This document shows, one piece after another, positions 52,210 through 61,835 of a DNA stretch of 64,000 nt. Within the stretch, counting starts at the first letter, position 1; every line of letters begins with the position of its first letter. Under the pieces are notes generated by a model, which saw only the letters and a list, made by a program, of their open reading frames with translations, searched no databases and was not told the origin of the DNA. Both the position numbers and the translations under genes were made by a program. Source of the stretch: Salinigranum marinum (GTDB lineage Archaea; Halobacteriota; Halobacteria; Halobacteriales; Haloferacaceae); the NCBI RefSeq assembly GCF_024228675.1, contig NZ_CP100461.1, positions 3,283,398-3,347,397 of the forward strand, given 5' to 3'.

Positions 52210-53199
52210 GTGGCACGACCACTCCGTTTCAGACACGCCCCCGGCCGGTGGACGCTCGCCCGGGTCCGGCGTGACGTGTACGCCGATCTCGACGGCAACC
52301 TCGGGGCGACGATGTCCCGCCCGTGGTACCGTCAGCCCGACGGCTACGACGCGCGGCGGTTCGACATGGACAACGGCGACACCGCCCTCCTCGCGTGGAC
52401 CGACGACGTCGCCTACTGGGTCGGCAATACGGAGACGCCCTCGGCGCTCTGGCGGACGGACAAGATCGCCCTCGAGGCCGCCCCGGCCGAACTCACAGAG
52501 TGGGTCGAGCGGGAACTCCTGGCCGAACTCCACGAGGAGTCGCCGTGGCTGACGGAGTATCCGAAGCTCTCGTGGTTCTTCCTCCCCGTCTTCTGCTCGA
52601 AGGACGGCCGCGACACCACCAGGTCGTTCTTCGCCGAACACGCCGCCGGCTTCCCCGACGCCACGGCTGACGAGGCGCTCGCGTTCTACGAGTCGTTCCT
52701 CGCGACGGGCGTGCTCGACGCCGACCGCGAGGTGATGGCCGGGAAGCTCGGCACCTCGCAGTCGCTCGACCTCGTCCGGATGAGCGCCGCGATGGGCGAG
52801 TTCAACGTCGCGAAACTCCTCCACGACGCCGGCTACGCGCTCGAACCGGAGGCGGAGGTGACGACGGGGCACTCGCTCGACTTCCGGGTGGAGAAGGACG
52901 GCCAGGTCACGCTCGTGGAGGTGACGCGGCCGCTCCCGCCGAACAGACGGGCCGCGAACAGCCCCGTCGTCGCGGTCCGCGACACGGCACAGACGAAGAC
53001 CGATGGCCAACTCGAACACCACGGCGGCGGCGCGGTGCTGTTCGTCGACTGCTCGTCGTTCCCCGACGACGACTGGCAGGCGGTGCTCGGCGAACAACCG
53101 GAGGTCCGGCACCGCCCCGCCGCCGTCTTCCGGACCCGCCCGGACGGTCGCGTCGAGGGCTACACCAAGGGACGCGTCCCGCTGGATCTGCCGTTCTGA
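52210..53199 (+). CDS. DUF5784-type haloarchaeal protein with nuclease-like motif
   Basis: 329 residues from GTG 52210, with CAGTATAAACG at ~52179-52189 as TATA box (leaderless). FNVAKLLHDAGYALEPEAEV, GHSLDFRVEKDGQVTLVEVTRP and a later VRDTAQTKTDGQLEHHGGGAVLFVDCSSF give the alternating helix-strand layout of PD-(D/E)xK endonuclease-like folds, with D and E present but Thr-Arg where Lys is expected. N-terminal 150 residues are unique. Role unknown. Confidence 0.8.
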   Translation: MARPLRFRHAPGRWTLARVRRDVYADLDGNLGATMSRPWYRQPDGYDARRFDMDNGDTALLAWTDDVAYWVGNTETPSALWRTDKIALEAAPAELTEWVERELLAELHEESPWLTEYPKLSWFFLPVFCSKDGRDTTRSFFAEHAAGFPDATADEALAFYESFLATGVLDADREVMAGKLGTSQSLDLVRMSAAMGEFNVAKLLHDAGYALEPEAEVTTGHSLDFRVEKDGQVTLVEVTRPLPPNRRAANSPVVAVRDTAQTKTDGQLEHHGGGAVLFVDCSSFPDDDWQAVLGEQPEVRHRPAAVFRTRPDGRVEGYTKGRVPLDLPF

Positions 53200-53261
53200 A
53201 GATTTACCGTCCGCGAGAAAGAACCGTCAACTCCGTCCGTCGGTGACGAGCGGGGCGGCGC

Positions 53262-53546
53262 TCAGAACGACTCGGGGGTCGGACCGTCCTCGCCGAGCGC
53301 GTAGGCGTCGCGGTCGCTGTAGAACCGCCGTCCGATCGCTTCGTGGGAGACACCGGTGTAGAGGGCTGTCGTGACGTCGTCCGCGCAGGCGTACGTCTCC
53401 GGACCCATGCGACCGAGTACCTCCGCGACGGTCTCCGACCCGTTCGCGTGCTCGATGACGTGCTCGCCGTGTTCGGAGATGAACTCCTCACTGCTGAGCG
53501 GGTAGTCGGTCGCGTCGATGACTTCCTGGGTGCCGTTTAGGCGCAT
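53262..53546 (-). CDS. DUF5789-type haloarchaeal protein, 94 residues
   Basis: MRLNGTQEVIDATDYPLSSE then EFISEHGEHVIEHANGSETVAEVLGRMGPETYACADDVTTALYTGVS. Resembles a haloarchaeal family I know as DUF5789, helical and acidic. ATG 53546 has TTATAG at ~53574-53579 (minus), ~29 nt upstream. It faces the PHP gene across 188 bases. Confidence 0.85.
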   Translation of the reverse strand: MRLNGTQEVIDATDYPLSSEEFISEHGEHVIEHANGSETVAEVLGRMGPETYACADDVTTALYTGVSHEAIGRRFYSDRDAYALGEDGPTPESF

Positions 53547-53734
53547 TACATTCAACAGGATCCAGGCCACAACTATAACGGTTTTCCATGTACATCCTTA
53601 GTCGGATGAGGGCTCCTTAGCCTCCTAAAATGTCATGTACTGTCATGATACTTTTTGCTCGACGACCGGCCGGTCGAGACATTCTCGACGAGTGCGACGC
53701 AAGCGCTTTGCGTGGCGGCGGCGGAGCGTCGGGT

Positions 53735-54529
53735 ATGACCAGCGACGGCGGGCCGCGGCTGGACCTGCACGTCCACACGACCGCCTCGGACGGGACGCTC
53801 GAACTCGACGAGGTGCCGACCGCGGCGCGCCGGGCGGGCGTCGGGACGGTCGCCGTGACCGACCACGACCGGCTCCACCCGGGCCTCGACGCGCCCGTGA
53901 CGGTCAGAGACGGCGTCCGTCTCGTCCGCGGCGTCGAACTCCGGGTCGACGCCGGCGATATCCGCGTCGACCTCCTCGGCTACGCGGTTCGTGACGCGAG
54001 CGCGCTCGCCGCCGAACTCGACCGCCTCCAGCGCGACCGGGTTGAGCGCGCCCGCGCGATCGTCGACTGCGTCGAAGACGAGACCGACACGACGCTCGCC
54101 GTCGACCTCGTCGACGGCATCGGCCGACCCCACATCGCCCGCGCCGTGGCGGCGAGCGACGCGCCGTACGACTACCAGGGGGCGTTCGACCACCTGATCG
54201 GGAGCGACTGCCCGTGTTACGTCCCTCGGTCGCTCCCGACGTTCGACGCCGGGGCCGAACTCCTCCGCGAGTCGTGTGCGGTCGTCTCGCTCGCCCATCC
54301 CTTTCGGTATCCCGACGTCGACCGGGCACTCGACCTCGCGCGCGACCTCGGAGCCGTCGAACGGTACTACGCGTACGGCCGGTCGGTCCCAACCGAGCGA
54401 ATCGAACGCGTCGTCCGCGACGCCGGACTGCTGCGCACCGGTGGGAGCGACGCCCACGACCGAACCCTGGGGCGTGCGGGGCTCGACGGCGCGGAGGCGG
54501 CGGCGTTTCTCGCCCGACTGGCGGGGTGA
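53735..54529 (+). CDS. PHP-domain phosphoesterase
   Basis: 264 residues. Metal-binding motifs of the PHP fold are complete: DLHVHTTASDGT (first), VTDHDRL (second), RGVELRV (Glu), VSLAHPFRYPD and GGSDAHDRT (C-terminal). Trimetal phosphoesterases of this kind act on 3',5'-bisphosphonucleosides or short oligonucleotides. Start ATG 53735 is chosen; the upstream extension to 53630 is Arg-rich. Followed by a small zinc protein. Confidence 0.92.
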   Translation: MTSDGGPRLDLHVHTTASDGTLELDEVPTAARRAGVGTVAVTDHDRLHPGLDAPVTVRDGVRLVRGVELRVDAGDIRVDLLGYAVRDASALAAELDRLQRDRVERARAIVDCVEDETDTTLAVDLVDGIGRPHIARAVAASDAPYDYQGAFDHLIGSDCPCYVPRSLPTFDAGAELLRESCAVVSLAHPFRYPDVDRALDLARDLGAVERYYAYGRSVPTERIERVVRDAGLLRTGGSDAHDRTLGRAGLDGAEAAAFLARLAG

Positions 54530-54579
54530 CGAATGCCGGAGAAGGCAGACTTATCTTTCGCCGGACCGGTTCTGAAAGT

Positions 54580-54744
54580 ATGCGCTGTCACTACTGCGAC
54601 CGCGAGGCCGCGTACGCCGCCGAGAAGGACGGGGTGAAGGTCGGCCTCTGCGAGGAGCACTTCCGCGAGCGCCTCGAAACGCTCGCGGAGTCGGACGAAC
54701 TCTCGACGCTTCGCGAGCAACTCGACATCGACCGGACAGAGTAA
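54580..54744 (+). CDS. Small zinc-binding protein, 54 residues
   Basis: MRCHYCDREAAYAAEKDGVK then VGLCEEHFRERLETLAESDE. CxxC and CxxH form one zinc site, followed by an acidic helix. I recall a haloarchaeal family DUF6757 with this start. ACTTATCTTTC at ~54549 gives a leaderless ATG 54580. Confidence 0.85.
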   Translation: MRCHYCDREAAYAAEKDGVKVGLCEEHFRERLETLAESDELSTLREQLDIDRTE

Positions 54745-55146
54745 CCGACCCTCCCTCCCCGCCGTCGACACGCCGCGCTCCCGTCTGTCATATATCCGAC
54801 CTTCGTTCTCTCACGTTCTCGTTTCCGTCTGTCGATTTCTCCGCCGTCCCCACGACCCTCTCCCGTCGCGATACTCGCGTCGCCCGGCCGTGCCGGTTCC
54901 TCTGCCCACTCTTCGTGGTGACCGCGCGCACTGATCGGTTCGAGCGACGCGACCGACGTCGGCCGTCACGACGCCCTCGACGCCCGTCCCCCCGACCGAC
55001 AGTGGTTTCACCGGTCGCTCTGTACCCGTTCCAATGACTTCAGGGAGCCGTGGCCACCCGACGGCCGGCGGCGGACGCCCGCGGCCCGTCAACGGACCGG
55101 TCCCGCACACTGGCGGTCGCACTCGACGCGGGGTGCTGGTACCGCC
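54745..55146. other. Gene-free stretch of 400 bases
   Basis: CATATATCCGACC near 54789 is a TATA-like element without a following gene. The phosphate transporter start (GTG 55147) has no obvious box 25-30 nt upstream, so its promoter may lie further back here. Confidence 0.4.
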
Positions 55147-56352
55147 GTGACGGACGTCACGTTCTGGGCGCTGGTCGTCCTCGCGACGGTGACGGGGCTC
55201 GTGACGGCGTGGACGCTGGGGGCGAACAGCAACTCGCCCCCGTTCGCCCCCGCGATCGGCGCGAACGCGATCTCGACGATGCGAGCCGCCTTCCTCATCG
55301 GTATTCTCGCCGCGCTCGGGGCGCTCACGCAGGGTGGGAGCATCTCCGAGACGGTCGGGGCAGGGCTCATCGATGGCGTCGCCATCACGTCGCTCGCCGC
55401 CACGGCTGGGCTGTTGAGCGCCACGGCGTTCATGGCGTTCGGCGTCTACACGGGCTACCCGGTGCCCGCCGCCTTCGCGACCACCGGAGCGATGGTCGGC
55501 GTCGGCCTCTCGCTGGGCGGGACACCCGCGTTCGACACCTACCGCCGCATTCTGACGTTCTGGGTGCTCGTGCCGCCCGTCTCCGGGGGCCTGGCGTACC
55601 TCACTGCTACCGTGTTGCGGCGCGACGACATCCCCGAGACGATCGGCGTTCCGCTCTTGGCCGGGGTCGTCGGCGGCATCGTCGCCAACGTCCGTCTGAG
55701 CGTCATCCCGGACCCCGCGGGTGGGGACCAGGGCTCGATCGCGGCCTTCTTCGGCGGGTTCGCCTCGATGCCCGCCGTCGCCGGCGTCGAACTCGACGCC
55801 GCCCTCGTGACGCTCGTGGTCGCCCTCACGAGCTTCCAGTTCATCCGCCGGCGGACCCAGCGTTCGGTCGACCGCGGCGTCAGGACGTTCTTGGTGTTGC
55901 TCGGGAGCGTCGTCGCCTTCTCCAGCGGGGGGAGCCAGGTCGGCCTCGCGACGGGCCCGCTCGAGAACCTCTACGGGGCCGAACTCGGCCTCCCCGGGAT
56001 CGTGCTGCTGGCGGTCGGCGCGACCGGGATCCTCGGGGGGGCGTGGATGGGCGCGCCGCGACTGCTGCAGGCCACCTCTCGCGAGTACGCCCAGCTGGGA
56101 ATCAGGCGTTCGATCGCCGCGCTCGTCCCCGGCTTCGTCATCGCCCAGGCCGCTATCACGCTCGGGATCCCCATCTCTTTTAACAACATCATCATCTCCG
56201 GCGTCATCGGCGGGGGGCTCGCCGGCGGTTCCGCCGGGGTGTCGCGGCGGAAGATCGGTGTGACGATCCTCTTCTGGGTGCTGACGCTCGTCACCTCGAT
56301 CGGCGTCGGCTTCGGGGTGTATCGGCTGTTCTCGACCGTCCTCGGCGGCTGA
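55147..56352 (+). CDS. Inorganic phosphate transporter, PiT family
   Basis: 401 residues from GTG 55147, ten or more membrane helices. The duplicated PiT signature appears as GANSNSPPFAPAIGANAIS at the N terminus and LLVGATG...GAWMGAPRLLQATSREYAQLG in the second half; ITLGIPISFNNIIISGVIGGGL is the classic C-terminal motif. Imports phosphate with a cation. Followed by a convergent UspA gene. Confidence 0.94.
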   Translation: MTDVTFWALVVLATVTGLVTAWTLGANSNSPPFAPAIGANAISTMRAAFLIGILAALGALTQGGSISETVGAGLIDGVAITSLAATAGLLSATAFMAFGVYTGYPVPAAFATTGAMVGVGLSLGGTPAFDTYRRILTFWVLVPPVSGGLAYLTATVLRRDDIPETIGVPLLAGVVGGIVANVRLSVIPDPAGGDQGSIAAFFGGFASMPAVAGVELDAALVTLVVALTSFQFIRRRTQRSVDRGVRTFLVLLGSVVAFSSGGSQVGLATGPLENLYGAELGLPGIVLLAVGATGILGGAWMGAPRLLQATSREYAQLGIRRSIAALVPGFVIAQAAITLGIPISFNNIIISGVIGGGLAGGSAGVSRRKIGVTILFWVLTLVTSIGVGFGVYRLFSTVLGG

Positions 56353-56467
56353 CGCGGGGGCGGAATATCGAAGCCGTGATCGACCACGGCTGGCCGTCGA
56401 TCATCGGTGGGAGAGCGGGTGATCCTCGACCGGTCAGTTCGATCCCGAACGACTGAACAGCGCTCCG

Positions 56468-56899
56468 TCACCGGACGACCGTGACCGAGACCGGGGCCTC
56501 GCTCACGACCGCGGTGGCGACCGTCCCGAGCAGGCGGCGGGCGAGTTCGTTTCGCGCGCCGCCGTGGCCGCCCATGACCACGTGGTCGACGTCGTGGGCG
56601 TCGACGTACGCGAGGACCGTATCGGCGGGGTCGCCCGTCTCGACCGCCGTCTCGACCGTTCGGTCGACCGCCGTGGCGCGGCGGGTCGCTCGCTCGATCA
56701 GCGCGTCGGCGCGGTCCCGTGCGTCGGCCCGTCGCTCCGCGCCGGGCTCGAGGATCCCGCCCTCACTCATCGCCGCGTCGACCGGCCGGACCACGTTCAG
56801 GACCGTCGTCCGGCAGTCGAACGTCTCGAGCGCGTGGGTCAGCGCCTCGTCCGCGAGCGGGGAGCCGTCCAGCGGGACGAGGACGTGGGCTGGTGCCAT
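56468..56899 (-). CDS. Universal stress protein UspA-like
   Basis: 143 residues. HVLVPLDGSPLADEALTHAL at the start and VVMGGHGGARNELARRLLGTVATAVV near the end (GxxGxxxxxxxGSVA-like) are the ATP-binding pattern of UspA. It is a soluble stress or osmolarity-responsive protein. Confidence 0.92.
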   Translation of the reverse strand: MAPAHVLVPLDGSPLADEALTHALETFDCRTTVLNVVRPVDAAMSEGGILEPGAERRADARDRADALIERATRRATAVDRTVETAVETGDPADTVLAYVDAHDVDHVVMGGHGGARNELARRLLGTVATAVVSEAPVSVTVVR

Positions 56900-57013
56900 G
56901 GCGGTACGTGCGGGGCGACGGACAACAGTACTCCGTTTCCACCGGGCCGGTCGGCGCGGGCGACGGACGAGAGACGAGCGAACAGAGACGGCGGACGGCC
57001 CCGGGGACGGGCA

Positions 57014-57541
57014 TCAGAACAGGATCGAGGAGCCGGCAAGGTAGAGCCCGGCGAGCGCGACCTCGAAGACGAGCGTGCCGGCGGCGGAGTAGAGTACGAA
57101 CTGCCGGTCGTCCATCTCGGCGAAGCCCGCGGGGACGGTGAGCATCCCCCGCGTGAACAGGAGGGCGTTGCTCACGGGGACGGCGATCGGCCCCCAGCGG
57201 TCGAACCAGCGGTCGAAGCGGTCGAGTCGCTCCGGGGAGATCCGGAACCATCGTTTCCGTTCGAGGTAGGCCCGCCCGCCGCGCTTCGCGGCTAGGAAGA
57301 GGGCGTACTGCCCGAGCGTCGCGCCGAGGACGGCGATGGCCAACACCGGCACGAGCGCCTCAGTGCCGAGGAGGACGATCGACCCGGGGACGATCAGTTC
57401 GCTCGGCATGAAGTACATCAGCATGGCTCCCTCGAGGACGAACACCCCGAAGAGGGCGACCAGCGCCCACTCGGAGTCCAGCAGCGCGCGGAGGGTGGGG
57501 GGCATCTCGCCGAGTTGGGCGAGCACCGCGGCGGAGTCCAT
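57014..57541 (-). CDS. DedA/SNARE-associated family membrane protein
   Basis: 175 residues from ATG 57541. [23 protein letters not shown] and [23 protein letters not shown] contain the family's E...R motifs; five or six hydrophobic segments. DedA proteins flip polyprenyl-phosphate or phospholipids. On its upstream side the palindrome GGAAT-GAAT-ATTCC (57591-57604) may be a regulator site. Confidence 0.9.
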   Translation of the reverse strand: MDSAAVLAQLGEMPPTLRALLDSEWALVALFGVFVLEGAMLMYFMPSELIVPGSIVLLGTEALVPVLAIAVLGATLGQYALFLAAKRGGRAYLERKRWFRISPERLDRFDRWFDRWGPIAVPVSNALLFTRGMLTVPAGFAEMDDRQFVLYSAAGTLVFEVALAGLYLAGSSILF

Positions 57542-57647
57542 CGTGGATTCTGTGGACGTGGATCGGCAAATCCGTTGTGGTCCACGCGTCGGAATGAATA
57601 TTCCGCGGGACTGTCGGCGGACCCGAACCGACGCGGAGAACGGGTGA

Positions 57648-57725
57648 TGGAGGGTCGAAGCCGAGTTCGAGCCAATCGGCGAGAGAGTCGACTGGGGGAG
57701 GAGGCGGTAACACCGCCCTACGGTC
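57648..57725 (+). repeat. Structured intergenic element, partial copy D
   Basis: GGAGGGTCG ... GAGTCGACTGGGGGAGG (~57684-57701) and GGCGGTAACACCGCCCTACG (~57703-57722). The right half matches copy A (GAGTCGACTGGGGAGG and CACCGCCCTGGCG); the 5' GCGGTGGCGCG part and hairpin are missing. It lies between dedA and hemB in the 357-base gap 57542-57898, which otherwise holds no gene. Confidence 0.55.
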
Positions 57726-57898
57726 CGCAGTCGCTCCCGATCCATCCCTGTCGTCGATCAGTCGCGGTCGCTTCCGATCCATCCTCACTCGTCGTTGGTC
57801 CGTCCGGAGCCGCCGTCGACCCATCCACAGCAGTCCTCCCGTCCCGACGCCGACCGCGGAACGATGCGCCTTTGCCGGTTACCGCCCAACGCCCGCAC

Positions 57899-58879
57899 AT
57901 GAACCTCACCGACCGCCCGCGACGGCTTCGGACGGACGGCATCCGGTCGCTCGTTGCCGAGACGAGCCTCGACGCGACGGACCTCATGGCACCGGTGTTC
58001 GTCGACGCCACCACGGACGAACGCGTCCCGATCGAGTCGATGCCGGGCCACGAGCGCGTCCCCGTCGACGAGGCCGCCGCGTGCGTCGAGGAGGTGCGCG
58101 AGACGGGCGTCGAGGCCGTCATGGTGTTCGGCATCCCGGCGTCGAAGGACGCCGAAGGGAGCCGCGCGTGGGCCGACGACGGCGTCGTTCAGGAGGCCGT
58201 CCGACGCATCAGTCGGGAGACGGACGCCTACGTCGTCACCGACGTCTGTCTCTGTGAGTACACCGACCACGGCCACTGCGGCCTGCTCGAATCGGACGCC
58301 CGCGAGCACGCGAACCTCACCGTGGACAACGACGCGACGCTCGATCTCCTGGCCAGAACCGCCCGGTCGCACGCCGACGCCGGCGCGGACATGGTCGCGC
58401 CGAGCGGGATGATGGACGGGATGGTCGGCGCGCTCAGGCGGGAACTCGACGCCGCCGGCTTCGAGGACCGCGCGATCATGTCGTACGCCGCGAAGTACGA
58501 GTCGGCCTTCTACGGGCCGTTTCGCGACGCCGCCGACGGCGCGCCGGCGTTCGGTGACCGCCGGCACTACCAGATGGACCCCGCGAACGCACGCGAGGCC
58601 CTGCGCGAGGTCCGACTGGACGTCGAACAGGGCGCGGACGTGCTGATGGTCAAGCCCGCGCTACCGTATCTCGACATCGTCCGGGCCGTCCGCGAGGAGT
58701 TCGACCACCCGGTCGCCGCCTACAACGTCTCCGGCGAGTACGCGATGCTGCACGCCGCCGCCGAGAAGGGGTGGCTCTCGCTGGAGGAGACGGCGCTCGA
58801 ATCGTTGCTGTCGATCAAGCGCGCCGGTGCGGACCTCATTTTGACCTACTTCGCGGAGGACGTCGCCGACCACCTGTAG
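57899..58879 (+). CDS. hemB: Porphobilinogen synthase (5-aminolevulinate dehydratase)
   Basis: 326 residues from ATG 57899. Catalytic Schiff-base lysines are Lys199 ([15 protein letters not shown]) and Lys252 ([11 protein letters not shown]); Cys117, Cys119 and Cys127 ([11 protein letters not shown]) bind the catalytic zinc. It joins two 5-aminolevulinates into porphobilinogen, the second common step to haem, sirohaem and cobalamin. GCCTTTGCC at ~57868-57876 is a weak TATA region. Stands alone here. Confidence 0.98.
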   Translation: MNLTDRPRRLRTDGIRSLVAETSLDATDLMAPVFVDATTDERVPIESMPGHERVPVDEAAACVEEVRETGVEAVMVFGIPASKDAEGSRAWADDGVVQEAVRRISRETDAYVVTDVCLCEYTDHGHCGLLESDAREHANLTVDNDATLDLLARTARSHADAGADMVAPSGMMDGMVGALRRELDAAGFEDRAIMSYAAKYESAFYGPFRDAADGAPAFGDRRHYQMDPANAREALREVRLDVEQGADVLMVKPALPYLDIVRAVREEFDHPVAAYNVSGEYAMLHAAAEKGWLSLEETALESLLSIKRAGADLILTYFAEDVADHL

Positions 58880-59204
58880 GCCGCCACGACCGAACCGCGC
58901 GAGCGGGTCCTCGGGCCAACGGCTCCATACTGTCTTACTCAATCGAAGGTGTGTCGAGTCTCGATACAGTATAAACACATCAGTACACAGAACTGTATAG
59001 CCGGCGCTCACGTCCTCGGGGCGTGATGCGCGACCGAACCAGACGGCACAGTCCGAGCGGAGGCGATCGACCCCCGACGCACGGCCGCGGAACGGGCGGA
59101 CCGTCGACCGTCGTCGACTCGTCGGATCTGTCGGGAAGCTGGCTTAAATCCCCGCCTATAGTCGGGGTAACGCTATTCAGCAGGTCTCACGACAGTTTTT
59201 CAGT
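58880..59204. other. Gene-free stretch with an orphan TATA box and a GC hairpin
   Basis: CAGTATAAACAC at 58967-58978 is a strong plus-strand TATA box with no clear gene behind it; it may begin a long leader of the next lipoprotein gene. CCCCG-cctatagt-CGGGG at 59149-59166 is an inverted repeat 40 bases before that gene. Confidence 0.45.
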
Positions 59205-61043
59205 ATGAATCGTGATAAATTACGGGAGCTGACCCGAACGACACAGAGACGTGCGTTCTTACGGATGGTCGGGCTGGGGGGTGTCGCCGGACTGGCGGGC
59301 TGTGGCTCACAGCAGTCGGGCGGCGGCACCGAGACGGCCTCGGCGACGGCTGCGCCGACCGACGCACCGACGGAGACGGCAACGGCGACCGAGACGGAGA
59401 CCGAAGAGCCGACCGAGACGCCACAGGCGGTGGGCGACCTCGCCTACATGTCTCCGCGCGAGGCCGACGACTTCGACGCGCTAGTCGAAGAGCGGAAACT
59501 GACGGCGCTCCGGCAGGTGCTCGCCGTCGACGACGTCGCGTCGCGGATCGAGAGCGCCGTCTCGTCGACGGCGTACCACCGCATCCTCCAGGGGTACGAC
59601 TTCGTCGAGATCCTCGCGCCCCAGGAGATGACGGTGGAGGGGAGCATCGACGTGGAGGCGGAGAACCCCGGTGCACACACCATCGAGTTCGCCGATATCA
59701 CGAGCGTCCGGGCGCTGGTCGACCGCGACACGGACCAGCTGGTGAAGCTACACACCACGACGCGCGAGCCACACGTCATCGAGCGGTCGTACGAGGGGCT
59801 CAACATGAACACGGTCCGGGCCGCGATGGGGAACGAGCAGATACAGTCGGCGCTGGAGGGGAAGGACTGGTACCTCCTGGCGGCGGACTACTCGATCATC
59901 ACGGCCTACGACGAGGAGCGTCCGATCGGCGTCGTCACGCCGGTGATCTTCAACTGGAACGACAGGGGGGACCAGCTCCGCGGGATCTCGGCGGCGGTCA
60001 CCACGACCGGTCTCAACGACGTCGCGACCGAGAACGAGGTGCTCGACGTCTACACGCCGACCCAGGAGTCGCCCGACCCGCTGACGGGCCTGATCTCGGA
60101 GGTGTCGGGGAACGACCCCGGCAGCTACCGGACGGGCACCATCGACGTCCCCGGCGAGATGGACGACACCGACTGGGAGATCCGCCGGCCCTCGCGGACG
60201 ATCGAACAGGACAACTGGGAGATCACGTGGGAGAACACCCTCCACGACGCCTACAGGGTCACGGCGAGCTACAACGGCAAGCCGGTGCTCGGCAACGAGT
60301 CGAAGGTGCCGTGGATGCTGAGCGACTACGAACCGTTCGGGATGGCCGGTCCGGGCACTCCTTCGGGGCGACGCAACTGGCACTTCTGGGACACCCTCGG
60401 CTTCACCGGCCCGGGCGTCATCGAGAAGCACGACCTCTCGGACGGCTTCCGGATCCGGGGCTCGTACCACACGGGATCGCTCGACCACTGGGAGTGGCGC
60501 TTCGGGCAGAACTGGGGCCCCTACCGCTACCTCATCGACTGGAACTTCCACTCCGACGGCACCATCGACGTCACTTCGCGACACCCCACGACGGGCTTCC
60601 GGACGACGAACGGCTACCCGAAGTACACGTTCCACTTCACCGCCGAACCCGCCTTCGACGCCGCGACCGTCCACGCCCACGACGGCTCCTCTTGGAGCCA
60701 GGTCGCCTCCGAGGCGAAGATGCAGGCGGGCGACGTCGAACAGGTCCGCATCCAGAACGCCGACGGTCCCGAACGGCTCGTGATCGAACGGCCGGGCGAC
60801 GAGTGCTACGCGCTCCAGTACGACCCCGAGACGATCGAGTACGACCAGACGCTCGAAGGGGTCGCCAGGGAGATGATCCAGCACAAGCAGTACCTCGACG
60901 CCGACAACTACCTCGGGGACCGCTCCATCGACGGCGAGCGCGTCCTCATGCGGATGTACGCCTCCCGCGACACGGGTGAGGGGACGCACGCGACGACCGA
61001 TCCGTTCGCCTTCCGGTTCACGATGCGCGCGGAGAACTACTGA
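59205..61043 (+). CDS. Secreted lipoprotein with copper-amine-oxidase-like C-terminal part
   Basis: 612 residues. Tat-type signal (TTQRRAFLRMVGL) and lipobox LAGC with Cys33, then a Thr/Glu-rich linker to ~70. Middle part is unique. From ~residue 320 the sequence resembles the beta-sandwich of copper amine oxidases: NWGPYRYLIDWNFHSDGTIDV aligns with the NYD...IDWxF..dG.I region around the topaquinone Tyr, but the Asn and Asp of the motif are Pro and Arg, and the HxH copper site is not evident. It may be a binding protein descended from such oxidases. The next gene, a blue-copper protein 27 bases on, suggests a redox pair outside the membrane. Confidence 0.72.
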   Translation: MNRDKLRELTRTTQRRAFLRMVGLGGVAGLAGCGSQQSGGGTETASATAAPTDAPTETATATETETEEPTETPQAVGDLAYMSPREADDFDALVEERKLTALRQVLAVDDVASRIESAVSSTAYHRILQGYDFVEILAPQEMTVEGSIDVEAENPGAHTIEFADITSVRALVDRDTDQLVKLHTTTREPHVIERSYEGLNMNTVRAAMGNEQIQSALEGKDWYLLAADYSIITAYDEERPIGVVTPVIFNWNDRGDQLRGISAAVTTTGLNDVATENEVLDVYTPTQESPDPLTGLISEVSGNDPGSYRTGTIDVPGEMDDTDWEIRRPSRTIEQDNWEITWENTLHDAYRVTASYNGKPVLGNESKVPWMLSDYEPFGMAGPGTPSGRRNWHFWDTLGFTGPGVIEKHDLSDGFRIRGSYHTGSLDHWEWRFGQNWGPYRYLIDWNFHSDGTIDVTSRHPTTGFRTTNGYPKYTFHFTAEPAFDAATVHAHDGSSWSQVASEAKMQAGDVEQVRIQNADGPERLVIERPGDECYALQYDPETIEYDQTLEGVAREMIQHKQYLDADNYLGDRSIDGERVLMRMYASRDTGEGTHATTDPFAFRFTMRAENY

Positions 61044-61070
61044 GCCGCCCGGGACAGGAGGCTACGACAC

Positions 61071-61739
61071 GTGACAGACGACCCACGACCGACGACGAGA
61101 CGAACCGCACTCAAGCGGCTGGCGGCGGCGACGACCGTCGCGAGCCTCGCCGGCTGTGCCGGGGGATCGGGGGGACCCGAGACCGCCGACGGCGGGGGCG
61201 GCGACGCGACGGCGACACCGACCGCGACGAGCGCCGACACCGCGACCGCAACCGCGACGCCGACGGAACCGGACACGCAGGCCGCGACGTCGACGGTCGA
61301 GACGGCGACGACCACGACCGAGCGGGGGGCGTACACGGTCGACATGTACACCGAACTGTACTTCGACCCGGTGGGGCTGTTCGTCGAGCCCGGCGAGACG
61401 GTCTCGTTCGAGCTGGTCAGCGGCGCGCACTCGGCGACCGCCTACCACCCCGATAACCCGAACGCGCTGAACCGCCGCATCCCCGACGGCGCGCCCGCCT
61501 GGGACACCGAGACGTTCGGTGACGTCGGCACCTTCCGGAACGTCACCTTCGAGACCGAGGGGACACACGACTACTACTGCATCCCGCACAAGATGGTGGG
61601 GATGGTCGGCCGTATCGTCGTCGGGAGCCCCGGCGGCCCGGCCGAGGAGTCCGAGAACCCCGACCTGCCGCTCCCGGACTCGGCGCGAATCGTCGAGGAG
61701 GGCGAGATCGCCTGGGCCGACTGGCAGGAGAACGTGTAG
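61071..61739 (+). CDS. Halocyanin-like blue copper lipoprotein
   Basis: 222 residues from GTG 61071. Tat signal TTRRTALKRL, lipobox LAGC with Cys29, then a Thr/Ala-rich linker to ~85 as in haloarchaeal surface proteins. Cupredoxin domain with copper ligands His120 (SGAHSAT), Cys170 and His173 (YYCIPHKMVGM) and Met175 or Met178. It should carry electrons on the outer membrane face. Same strand and close to the amine-oxidase-like gene, probably one operon. Confidence 0.93.
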   Translation: MTDDPRPTTRRTALKRLAAATTVASLAGCAGGSGGPETADGGGGDATATPTATSADTATATATPTEPDTQAATSTVETATTTTERGAYTVDMYTELYFDPVGLFVEPGETVSFELVSGAHSATAYHPDNPNALNRRIPDGAPAWDTETFGDVGTFRNVTFETEGTHDYYCIPHKMVGMVGRIVVGSPGGPAEESENPDLPLPDSARIVEEGEIAWADWQENV

Positions 61740-61835
61740 CCGACGGCCGGTCTCCGGCCCGTCGCGCGCAGCCGACGCGCGCGATGGTCCACCCCCTGTG
61801 ACCGGCGGCTGCCGCCTCCACGAACGTCCGAATGT

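Noticed and set aside
59023-59208. 61-codon gene after the TATA box at 58967
   Set aside because: The product is basic and repetitive, overlaps the lipoprotein start and has no homologue that I know; recorded only as a possible leader.
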